Positions 32,785-40,000 of a DNA stretch of 40,000 bases are shown here, in pieces. A program made the position numbers and the translations under genes. This DNA comes from Neoscytalidium dimidiatum (Eukaryota > Ascomycota > Dothideomycetes > Botryosphaeriales > Botryosphaeriaceae), in NCBI GenBank assembly GCA_037367355.1, contig JAVSCG010000021.1:1-40000 (forward strand). The letters run 5' to 3'. The number at the start of each line of letters is the position of its first letter. The first letter of the stretch is position 1. The notes under the pieces were generated by a model. That model did not search any database, was not told the DNA's origin, and saw only the letters and a list, made by a program, of their open reading frames with translations.

Positions 32785-33164
32785 TGTTACGCCGGGACTC
32801 TTCTGGGGAGTCGAGGCGCGTCGTCAGGCAGCTTGGGCTTTCTAGGCCAATACAGTGGTAGGCAGGGAGGTTCGTACAATAGTAGGGTAGGAATCAATTG
32901 ACAAGTTGACCACGAGGGTCCTAACTACGATAAATGAGTGTGGTCTATATACATGGAGTGATCGGTACGATCAGTAGTGATCTGTAATGTTAACCCACTG
33001 ATCAGTACTGATCGGTGGTCCGAGCTTTGCTGAGCGAGTGTGCGGTGGTCTGGTGCATCAGTGTCGGTAGGTATTCTGCCGAGTTAGGCCCCGAGTTGGT
33101 CACGTGGGCGGTGAGTAGTCGTAGGGTTTCGTTATCCGCCTTTCTGGGCGACTGTGCCGTAACA
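32785..33164 (-). repeat. E4 5' LTR, 380 bp
   Basis: TATATA at 32946-32951; the TTGACCAC complement of the RNA start is at 32906-32913. The priming site (plus-strand GTGGTCAA) is at 32775-32782. GTAGT follows at 33165. Confidence 0.9.
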
Positions 33165-33279
33165 GTAGTAGTAGTAGGATATACTAATACTACCGTATAT
33201 ATTATTGCCTAGATACTATAGGTTAACTTATATATATATATTACTCGGAAGGCATTAATACGCGGGCCGGGCTTATAAC
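33165..33279 (-). mobile_element. Copia 5' leader fragment with half-tRNA primer site
   Basis: Short TA-rich leader next to the Copia 5' LTR. At 33269-33279 the minus strand reads GTTATAAGCCC. It matches the complement of the initiator-tRNA-Met anticodon arm (GTTATGAGCCC) with one G-to-A change of RIP type. Copia/Ty1-like elements commonly prime from an internal iMet-tRNA fragment. Confidence 0.6.
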
Positions 33280-33487
33280 TATTAAACTAGTTAGTTAATA
33301 GGGTACTATATTAAGTAGTAATAATTAGTAGAATAAATAAATTAGCATACTAGTAAAAAATACCGAATAAGGGTAATTATATATATTTAGTATACACTAA
33401 TAAGTAAGCGAAATTAGTGGCGGAATTAAGTGTAAAAGGAACGTACTATAATAGAAAAAATAATAACTGTAATACTAGTGTTTGACA
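33280..33487 (-). repeat. Copia 5' LTR (right copy)
   Basis: 208 bp, same length as the left copy. The outer tip is TTTGACA, intact here and mutated to TTTAATA in the left copy. Followed by GTATT (33488-33492). Confidence 0.85.
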
Positions 33488-33548
33488 GTATTTGCAACCA
33501 AAAAAAAAAAAAAAAAGAACTGTTCAAAGAGTTATAGGTTATGCTTAC

Positions 33549-34226
33549 GCCCGGCGAGAGTGCCACAACTGTGAAGCCCTCCTCTTCGAGGTCTTGTGCA
33601 TATTGAACAGTAAGCATATTGAGGGCTGCTTTCGACACCTTGTAAGCCGGGACCTTGCCCCATTTGTAGCCAGGCGCCAGGGCAATGGAGCCAAGCGTGC
33701 TAGAACTGCAAGAAAACATTAGGATCTAGCTATCTACTCCGTGTTCAAGAGTGGAGACCTACACGTTGATGATTTTCTTCAGGTTGCCCTTCCTTAAAAG
33801 AGGCAGATATATTCTTGTAACAGCGTGGACGCCTGCAACATTGACTTTGAACACCTCATCGAGGTCCTCCCTACTACGGGTCAGTCTCGGAAATCTGCGG
33901 AAAGTTCAAAATGCTCACATTTCCTCCGTGCTGGTCGGAGTTTTGCTCATTATTCCGGCATTGTTGATGAGTACATCTAGGCCTTTGCCACCCAATGACT
34001 CGGAGACTTTGCTAGCTGCTTGTTTGACGCTTTCATTGGAAGTGACTTCGAGAGCGACCCATTCGACGCGGCCTCCTGACTCGGCAACGAGCTTCTTCAG
34101 GCTGTCGGTTTCCGTACGTGATGATGCGTATATCTTGCCTACTTCGGTCGCCGGTTTGGATGCAAGAGCGTTGACTATAGCAAGGCCGATGCCACGAGAG
34201 GAGCCGGTAACGAGGTAAGAAGCCAT
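33549..34226 (-). pseudogene. Short-chain dehydrogenase/reductase, exons 1-3 (residues 1-191)
   Basis: NAD(P)(H)-dependent oxidoreductase of the classical SDR type; substrate unknown, probably cytosolic. Exon 1 (34226-33919) has the TGSSRGIG cofactor loop (residues 7-14) and NNAG (88-91). Intron 1 is 33871-33918. Exon 2 (33870-33763) reads through VFKVNVAGVHAVTRIYLPLL. Intron 2 is 33706-33762, with a CTAAT branch motif. Exon 3 (33705-33549) has the catalytic Ser (SS, 140-141), Tyr160 and Lys164 (YKVSK), and ends SPG. Exon 4 lies at 2516-2701. Joined exons total 759 nt, giving 252 residues, the usual SDR length. No stop or frameshift occurs in any exon. If the 30.8-kb third intron is not removed, translation would run into intron sequence and lose the last 61 residues. 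Confidence 0.9.
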
Positions 34227-34286
34227 TCTGAACGATGATTGATGTTAATTTCTGACGAATGCAGCCCTATCAGCTATTTGAATTCT

Positions 34287-34294
34287 GTTTTATA
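34287..34294 (-). promoter_or_regulatory. Probable TATA box of the SDR gene
   Basis: The minus strand reads TATAAAAC about 60-68 nt before ATG 34226, a usual fungal distance. Recognised by motif and position only. Confidence 0.45.
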
Positions 34295-34971
34295 CCGCTG
34301 TAGGCTCGGAAGCGGATATAACGGAAAGCCGAAAACAGGCTGCAGGTGTTGTGTGAATGACTAAGCTAACAAAACTAAGTTTGGTTGTCGCTTTCCCTGA
34401 CAGGACGGCTGAGGAAATGGTTCCCGGAATTTACGGCGTTTGCGGGGGTAAGCTGACGCGCTCGTACCATGGACACAACGGACGAAATGTGGACGATGCA
34501 TCCTGGTATGATTGTTGTTACTTAAGTTGCATATTGAGAAGGTCCTTCTCCACCATATTACATCAGTGTCTCCTTTGTAATGTTCGATATTGCATTTGCG
34601 GTGCGACTGCAAGTTCACTTGTTGCAGAAGCATTGACCCAATCAGACTTGTAACTATCTCAAGAGGAAAATATGTTACAAATAGGATGCGTGATCAACTT
34701 ACTAATGCGCTATAATAATTTAAAGGTGAAAAGTGGAAGAGATCCTCACTCCATCAACAATAACGCCGTACGTGCCTTCTTTATTGTTCGAGGATGATTC
34801 GATCGACAGTCAAAATCAGGACATTGAGTCAACGAGTTTCTGAAGACAATTCATGAACGATGTCGCTTCAGATGTCCTACACTCCCGCTGGCCTGGAGAA
34901 TATGTTTTAAAGTTCATTCTCCTGTGTGCCGGATACCGCTTCGACACATTCAAGAACGTAATACACCGTTT
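34295..34971. other. Intergenic, no supportable gene
   Basis: Holds the SDR upstream region. A 98-codon plus-strand ORF and a 90-codon minus-strand ORF overlap at 34357-34653. Both are Cys/His-scattered without domain or conserved pattern, and I treat them as chance. Nothing else is seen. Confidence 0.4.
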
Positions 34972-35615
34972 CTACCTCCACGTTCTCGGAGTTTTTCGCA
35001 GAGGCCTGTATGCTATTCCCATCAAACCAGCAATTGTCAATCCGACAACGATGCCGACTGCAATGCCGACTCCAAAGCTTAAGATAATATCTCATTTCTA
35101 TTTCTACTCGTAGCCTCCCTAACTATATTGTTCTAAGTCAAGCTCGATCCCATCAGTATTGATTAAAAGGCGCATGGTGTGCCTCGAGGATTTGGAAGCT
35201 AGGTGGTCGAAGGCGACGCTTCTTCGTTTGCTACTTTGATATTGCCGCTATAGAAGAAACACACTTCTTAAAATCGATGGAAGTATTGCTAGTAAGCACG
35301 GTTCGCTCCAGTTATGAGTGCTATGAGCACCATGTTACCGCTGTATATCAGGCATTTATCCGTCCGCATTACTAATGTCTGACAACAATTCAAACGCATG
35401 TACTCACTTAGGTTGCCGTCTCCGCAGTTGAAATACAAAGCATCATGAGCGCCTGTTGGTAACCATGTTACATTCAGAGTATTGCCATCATAAACCTCTG
35501 GTACCTTGTAGGCTTTGGAAGGGGAAGTGAGGTATTCTGACTTTGAAATGCCGTCACATCGGCAGCCTGGGATAGCTAAAGCGATGGTCACAAGAGAGAC
35601 AATATTGAAGGCCAT
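34972..35615 (-). pseudogene. Small secreted or single-pass membrane protein gene, exon structure unresolved
   Basis: Minus-strand ATG 35615 opens a signal-peptide-like MAFNIVSLVTIALAIPG. About 65 residues of ectodomain-like sequence follow, including NVTWLPTGAHDALYFNCGDG; the N-V-T is a possible glycosylation site. A consensus donor GTGAGT follows at about 35408. Near the 3' end, 34972-35085 reads GVGIAVGIVVGLTIAGL, a glycine-rich transmembrane helix, then a basic tail and TAG (34972-34974). This layout is common in fungal surface proteins. I could not connect the middle (about 35090-35400) into an open frame with convincing splice sites, so the gene may be decayed or have several introns. 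Function unknown. Confidence 0.4.
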
Positions 35616-36852
35616 TATTCCGAAGCATATACTGACCTTGAAAATGGAGGAGATGCGTGTAGGGCACCTGAGTGGCAAGGTTATACTTGGAAGTTGAGGC
35701 GAATTGAGTTATGGTTCATTACTACTAGCTCCTAGCGCAAGGAGGCTTATACAGAAAACGGTCCGCTACGCAAATGTGCCCACCCGAATTTAGCCGAATT
35801 CGTTCCAACAGGCATGATTTCATAACGCGTATAGGTTGTATAATCAATGAGTATTGCAGTAATCTAGAAGCGATTCACTATATAAATTATTAGCGGTGCC
35901 TTTTAATGCCATTCGTAGTATAGTACAGTGCATCCTCGGCGCTGTCTGAGAGCGTTCGATCTTTTAGCAGAAAATTAAATATGATAGAGACTGATCCTGT
36001 AACGGTGTAACAGGACAAGTATTGGTAGTATAAGAAACCGAGATGTCCATTGCCTGTCACGTACTTCGGGGATTTAGCCCCTTGTGGCACAATATTTACC
36101 ACTGATTTGATCGGATGCTTCTTCAAAACTTTTACAGATTTGGCAGACCTCCACGCTATGTGCACCTAAAGCGGTGTGTTCCCTCCTTAGCAATGAACGG
36201 CGAACAAGCACCATTGAGTCCATTGAGGCTCTATTGGTAATATGGTGGACCATCGGGACTGAACCGTAGCATCTTTAGCTTAGCTTAGCGAGCTGTATAT
36301 TTAGCCTCAGAATTGATAAATTGTGGTGGCCATATGACTTCAGACACCGCATATCTCTTCGGGTTCGTTCGTCATCTGCGAAAACCTACCCCGACTTCCT
36401 CACATTGCGGAGGCTGCGCCGTAACACTTGGACGAAGCAGTAGACAGCGTCCTTCGACCATGGTTTCAGCCACCTGCTTGGCCTGTCGGCTGACTAGGAA
36501 TCTGCAAGCGGTCCACCACCTCGACCTTCTCCCGGCGCTTAACACTCGTATTCATGTTCTCCAACACGGCCGCCGTCCACCGCTCATAGTATCAAAGCAG
36601 AAAGCAGGCATAAGACGATATAATACATTGCTGTTTATAGCATCAGCGTTTACTTCGTAGAGCAATTTTCACCCTAGCCTGTAGCGCCATTCTCGTAAGA
36701 CAGAATTGATATAGCTACCGTTCCGCAAGTTGGCTCAGCGATTTCCACACGGCCATCGAATAGATTCAATTTCCACATAACCTTTGTGTTAGAGAATCAC
36801 GAGTACCTACCAGATTAAATATACACTGGGTTTTCTAAGCAAACGCCTAACA
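35616..36852. other. Intergenic, only weak ORFs
   Basis: A 91-codon minus-strand ORF (35890-36165) and a 115-codon plus-strand ORF (36313-36660) have no recognisable domain. Their composition does not convince me that they are coding. The promoter of the oxygenase pseudogene at 36853 should lie at the right end. No repeat or RNA gene is seen. Confidence 0.4.
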
Positions 36853-37840
36853 ATGACTACCGCCGTGGAGACTAGCGATTACGCGAACTTTCTGGCCGCG
36901 GCTACTTTTCCACTTGAATGCAAGCGGCCTCACTCGCCTGCTCCGTTCATCAGGCTCTCAGCTGATGCACGGCTCCTCACGAACTCATCCATCCAGGCGC
37001 CCTTCGCAGCTATCCATCAGCTCTTTCACCACCTCCGTGTGAGCCCAGATGTCGCTACCGCCCTAAATGCCACCTATCCCAAACGTGGCATCTTCAAGAC
37101 CGCCGCAAACCACAATGCCACCCCGGATCAGAAATTCACAATCGACCTCTCCTCAAGGCGTATCTCCCTCATACCTGATGACCTCCGTGCGTCACTAGCT
37201 CCTCATGGCTTTGAAGCTACTCTTTCTTTCTTAAACGCAGCTGGCACCGCTTATGTGTCGCCTATCCTTGCCGCCCTCAACGCCGCCGGCGGCGCCGACT
37301 TCACTCCGTACCACAGCCGCGGTAATCTGACTGGCGCCTTTGCGATTACAACCCGGCAACGGGAGCACCACAAGACTCTAACGGCTGCGGGGAGCACACC
37401 TACCACGGTACCTTCAGCATCATCTCAAGGATGGGGTCGCCGGCCTGGAGATTGAGAACCCGGAAAAGCCGGGGGAGTGGACGCGCATACCTGGTCATGC
37501 GACAGTTGTATTGACGGGCTAGTGCGCGCTGATACTGAGTGGAGACAAGTTCAGAGCACTGAAACATTGGGTGCGACGCGTACTGGGAGTGCAGAAGCTC
37601 AGTGCCGTGCTATTCGTAGCACCCGATATGAATGTAGTCTTGAAGCCGGTGGAGGGGGTTTTACCGACGAGAGAGTTCTCACCGAAGGTCATGCGCGGGG
37701 AATTGGACGTAAGGTGGTTCAAAAAGGTGATAGGGAAGAAACGGAGGTGGAGGGAGGGAAACGAGGAGGTGGCTGAGGGAGAGGAAGCGGAGCCAATTGC
37801 GCAAGACGATGACATTCGGAAGCTAGTTTTTGGAGGTTAA
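36853..37840 (+). pseudogene. 2-oxoglutarate/Fe(II) oxygenase (isopenicillin N synthase-like), broken
   Basis: Three frames joined in order give one protein of about 328 codons of the fungal 2OG-Fe(II) dioxygenase type. Segment 1 (ATG 36853 to about 37330) is the N-terminal domain up to YHSRGNLTG. Segment 2 (about 37337-37420) reads LCDYNPATGAP, then GCGEHTYHGTFSII. Segment 3 (about 37422-37840) reads DGVAGLEIENPEKPGEW, then GDKFRALKHWVRRV, and ends at TAA. Two 1-nt losses separate the segments: one in the GGCGCC at 37335-37340, one where TTCAAG has become TCAAG near 37421. Segment 3 has an in-frame TAG near 37522 where the family has Trp (LTG-W-CALIL), a G-to-A change. The iron-binding H-x-D reads HTY, so the Asp ligand is lost as well. 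The downstream His (KHWVRR) remains. The gene is dead by several independent lesions. Confidence 0.75.
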
Positions 37841-38884
37841 GACGGATATTTGGGAAAAATGAGCAAGTGTGAAGTGATGTGTATCATGGATTCTTTCAGC
37901 GGTGTCGCCGACCCTACTACATTACTATTTCGAAGTATCTTCTCTGAAAATATATTCCGGACGCGACAAACTACCCTAACTATTCTACAGAGGTCTCTCA
38001 TAGATTCCTTCCGCTATGATACGGCCTCCCCCGGGTGGTGGCAGCCATCGAAACTCGGCCTCAGTTCAGCCCCAGTCTAAGCTCTAGATACCACTTTGCT
38101 ACAACAACAGGGCTGATCCTGCCAATTTATATCGAAAAATAAAACATCTTGAAATGAAGTCAAAAGCGTTGCCCTTATTACGCCACTTTTCTACTGTCAT
38201 CCCAGAAAGAGTGCGTAGCAAATAAAAGAAAATTGGGATCTGGTCTGTGGACAAATGATACGACCGCATAAACGAAAAGTATCTGGATATGAGCGTGTTA
38301 ATTCAAGTAAATCTATCTGTGTTCAGGCTCCAATAAGGTGAATGTGAGAACGAGATTATTATTTATTGAGTATTTACTGCTATCAGACAAGACCGTGGTA
38401 TTTGTCTGGCTCTAAAAAGTACTTCATTTAATGGTCAGAGGCGATGGGTATATGGTGTCCTGAAGTCCAGCACCGATTGACCTCGGCCGGCATACTACCT
38501 ACCATAGCAGATCTTATCAGTAATTATTAAATACACTTGTGGATAAGACTTGGCATTGTGGGTTTTCGCGTATCCTGGAAAACAGCCTTGGACCAATCAT
38601 GTAGTTATACTTCCGACTAACAACCGTAAATATTGGAATAGTCGGTAGTCCTGCGAGTTTATTGGCGGTAGGATATGTTTAGTCCAGAACTTCAAACGGC
38701 TACTATTCTTCGGGGCCACTATTTGACGCGTGACAGGGCGTGGGGCGCGCAGGAAGTGAGTGCCTGAGCACCCATCATGTGATACTGTTCTTGGCGACTA
38801 TCAGAAATACTTTGGAACATCCACGCTCCAAGATTCAACATTTGTGTCGAATTGTCCTTCATTATCAGCCAGCGCTACAACATT
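37841..38884. other. Intergenic, no supportable gene
   Basis: Only a 76-codon ORF without features at 37850-38080. The rest is AT-rich non-coding sequence with neither RIP signature nor repeat. It includes the upstream region of the dehydrogenase gene. Confidence 0.5.
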
Positions 38885-39742
38885 ATGCGAGTAGGTTTCC
38901 TAGGCCTCGGCGTCATGGGCGCCCCTATGGCACTCAACCTCTCTCGCACGTTCCCCCTCACCGTCTGGAATCGAAGTCCATTGAAGTACGCACTCCTGAT
39001 ACAGGCCGGAGCAAAGGTCGGCAAGACGCCGTCTGACGTCGCTGAGCAGTCCGATATCATTTTTACCATGCTATTCAACGACCAAGCGATACAATCGATC
39101 CTCGACGCAGACTTCAAGCGCTCATTCCACAGAAAGATTCTTGTCAATACAAGCTCAGTACCTGTCGACTTTAGCCAGCATCTCGCCAGACAAATCGAAC
39201 ACGCAGGCGGTCACTTCATCGAGATGCCCGTCAGCGGCAGCAAGATACCTGCAGAGCAAGGAAGTCTGGTAGGCATGCTCGCCGGAAAGCGTGCTATTGC
39301 CGAGCGCATAAGGCCGTGCCTGGATCCAATTACGAGCGCCGCTATCTACTGCGGTCCGATCGGATCCGGCCTCAAGACAAAATATGCCGTCAACGTTTTT
39401 AACATCACTTTGACCGCCGGCCTGGCCGAGGCCATGAGCCTTGCCTACTCTCAAGGCTTGGATACTGAGGCCTTTGCGAAGGTGATTGATGCCGGCTCCA
39501 TGTCCTCTGCCTACACGAAGATCAAGCTTGGGAAGATGCACAACGAAGGCTGGTCTGGGCAGGCAGCCATTAAAGATTGTTACAACAGCACGCAGCTCAT
39601 CCTTTCTGCTGCCAAAGCAGCCAATGCGCATGTTCCTCTCATTGAGCTTTGTAGCTCGTTGTACCGACAGGCCAATCAGTCGGGTCTTGGGGATGAAGAT
39701 ATGATCGCCCTCTTCAAAACTCTGCAGTCAAGGGCCTCTTAA
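38885..39742 (+). CDS. Beta-hydroxyacid dehydrogenase (3-hydroxyisobutyrate / 6-phosphogluconate dehydrogenase-like), 285 aa
   Basis: NAD(P)-dependent oxidation of a beta-hydroxyacid, or the reverse reduction; the substrate cannot be assigned. The first ATG in frame, 38885, places the Rossmann loop GLGVMGAPM at residues 7-15, right at the N-terminus as in the family. EMPVSGS at 113-119 fits the substrate-binding DAPVSGG-type motif. G160-x-G162-x3-K166-x3-N170 carries the catalytic Lys166 and Asn170. The C-terminal half is helical and complete. Length is typical (280-300 aa). No intron, stop or frameshift. The gene lies alone at the right end, about 1 kb past the oxygenase pseudogene. Non-ATG codons upstream stay open to 38852 but are unlikely starts. 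Confidence 0.88.
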   Translation: MRVGFLGLGVMGAPMALNLSRTFPLTVWNRSPLKYALLIQAGAKVGKTPSDVAEQSDIIFTMLFNDQAIQSILDADFKRSFHRKILVNTSSVPVDFSQHLARQIEHAGGHFIEMPVSGSKIPAEQGSLVGMLAGKRAIAERIRPCLDPITSAAIYCGPIGSGLKTKYAVNVFNITLTAGLAEAMSLAYSQGLDTEAFAKVIDAGSMSSAYTKIKLGKMHNEGWSGQAAIKDCYNSTQLILSAAKAANAHVPLIELCSSLYRQANQSGLGDEDMIALFKTLQSRAS

Positions 39743-40000
39743 AGACTTCTCTTGGTTACCCGGGGTGCACCTGCAACGGGCTCACGTCTTAGGTAGTAAG
39801 GAACTACTCAGCAGGGAGATAGCATGTTTGGCGCTATTGAAGATTGAGATTGGCCAAGAATGTTTCAGGTTGTTTAGCTGCATACAAAGCCTTTATTGGT
39901 TGAATTGAAGCTCTGTGGCAGGATATCTCTTTATTTCTACACATATTATATTATGATCCCAAAAGGTGTTGCTGCCAGTATAGATTTCAATGATCTACGT
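39743..40000. other. 3' flank of the dehydrogenase gene
   Basis: Non-coding in all frames as far as visible; no further feature before the window ends. Confidence 0.4.

Larger units (their letters stand above)
26683..33164 (-). mobile_element. Chromovirus E4 (Ty3/Gypsy), minus strand
   Basis: 6,482 bp with LTRs at 26683-27067 and 32785-33164 and an identical GTAGT duplication on both sides (26678-26682, 33165-33169). It belongs to the same subfamily as E1 and E2 (GATC-type U3, Zn-cluster antisense gene). It is better preserved than E1 and E3, but with frameshifts in gag and pol. No RIP signature. Confidence 0.9.
2722..33487 (-). mobile_element. RIP-degraded Ty1/Copia retrotransposon hosting four nested chromoviruses
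   Basis: Two 208-bp LTRs bound the element, with a GTATT duplication on both sides. The native element survives in pieces at 2722-3176, 8875-9141 (inverted), 15646-19132, 25606-26682 and 33165-33487. These sum to about 5.6 kb after removing the four insertions, a normal Copia length. Orientation is minus: the tRNA-type primer site lies beside the right LTR, the polypurine tract beside the left LTR, and the reverse transcriptase motifs read on the minus strand. The sequence is extremely TA-rich and nearly free of CpA and TpG: 16261-16320 has ten TA, one CA and no TG. This is the classic product of RIP. No open reading frame remains. Confidence 0.85.
2702..33548 (-). other. SDR intron 3, enlarged to 30,847 nt by nested retrotransposons
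   Basis: The donor GTAAGC starts at 33548 after codon GGC, and the acceptor CTAG ends at 2702 before codon TGG; both junctions are phase 0. Without the Copia element and one copy of its target duplication, the intron is 76 nt, close to the two other introns of the gene (48 and 57 nt). The empty-site intron has a run of 17 T (33500-33516 as A on the plus strand) and a CTGAT branch-like motif about 15 nt before the acceptor. The Copia insertion lies immediately beside this motif and leaves it intact. Confidence 0.85.

Noticed and set aside
2722..33487. CRISPR-like or tandem satellite array as explanation for the repeated blocks
   Set aside because: The repeats are long terminal repeats in pairs with coding DNA between them and 5-bp target duplications. 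There are no short regular spacers.
34357..34653. Overlapping 98- and 90-codon ORFs upstream of the SDR gene
   Set aside because: No domain, no conserved pattern and no splice partners; composition looks non-coding.
36415..36435. GCCGTAACACTTGGAC in the right flank looks like an LTR tip followed by the priming region
   Set aside because: The match is about 10 bp only. No LTR body or target duplication surrounds it, so it is taken as chance.

Overview
This is nuclear DNA of a filamentous ascomycete (Pezizomycotina). The flanking genes have introns of about 50-75 nt with GTRNGY-like donors. One transposon carries the CpA-to-TpA signature of repeat-induced point mutation (RIP). The large repeats are fungal Ty3/Gypsy chromoviruses. 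No species can be named from the sequence.

Layout. Left flank (1-2701): the 3' end of an unidentified gene, a GNAT acetyltransferase, and, converging on it, the last exon of a short-chain dehydrogenase/reductase (SDR). Right flank (33549-40000): the first three exons of the same SDR, a small secreted or membrane-protein remnant, a broken 2-oxoglutarate/Fe(II) oxygenase, and an intact beta-hydroxyacid dehydrogenase. Between the two SDR parts lies a 30.8-kb nest of retrotransposons, sitting exactly inside the third SDR intron. Reading phase, splice sites and a branch-point-like motif are all preserved, and the four exons sum to 252 codons.

The nest. A Ty1/Copia element on the minus strand has 208-bp LTRs at 2722-2929 and 33280-33487 and a GTATT target duplication. 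It entered the SDR intron and was then saturated with RIP. Four Ty3/Gypsy chromodomain elements, all of one family, later inserted into that Copia copy: E1 3177-8874 (-), E2 9142-15645 (+), E3 19133-25605 (+) and E4 26683-33164 (-). With them removed, the Copia element is about 5.6 kb. E3 and E4 have matching 5-bp target duplications (CTTAC, GTAGT). E1 and E2 do not match directly, but their inner flanks are exact reverse complements of their outer flanks. The 267-bp spacer between them was therefore flipped by recombination between the two inverted elements.

The chromovirus family. Each copy reads LTR - putative self-priming site - gag (CCHC knuckle) - protease - reverse transcriptase - RNase H - integrase - chromodomain - LTR. 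On the opposite strand, between the chromodomain and the 3' LTR, each copy carries an accessory gene with its own TATA box. It encodes a six-cysteine (Zn2Cys6-like) domain followed by a coiled coil. E3 carries a divergent version of this gene, with a canonical intron on the antisense strand, together with a different U3, while its R-U5 and pol match the others. This looks like a modular exchange. All four elements are broken by many short indels, some of which could be assembly errors in repeats.

Likely order of events: Copia into the SDR intron; RIP; four chromovirus insertions, plausibly guided to RIP-marked heterochromatin by their chromodomains; inversion between E1 and E2. The SDR coding sequence is otherwise undamaged, so whether the 30.8-kb intron can still be spliced is the central open question.
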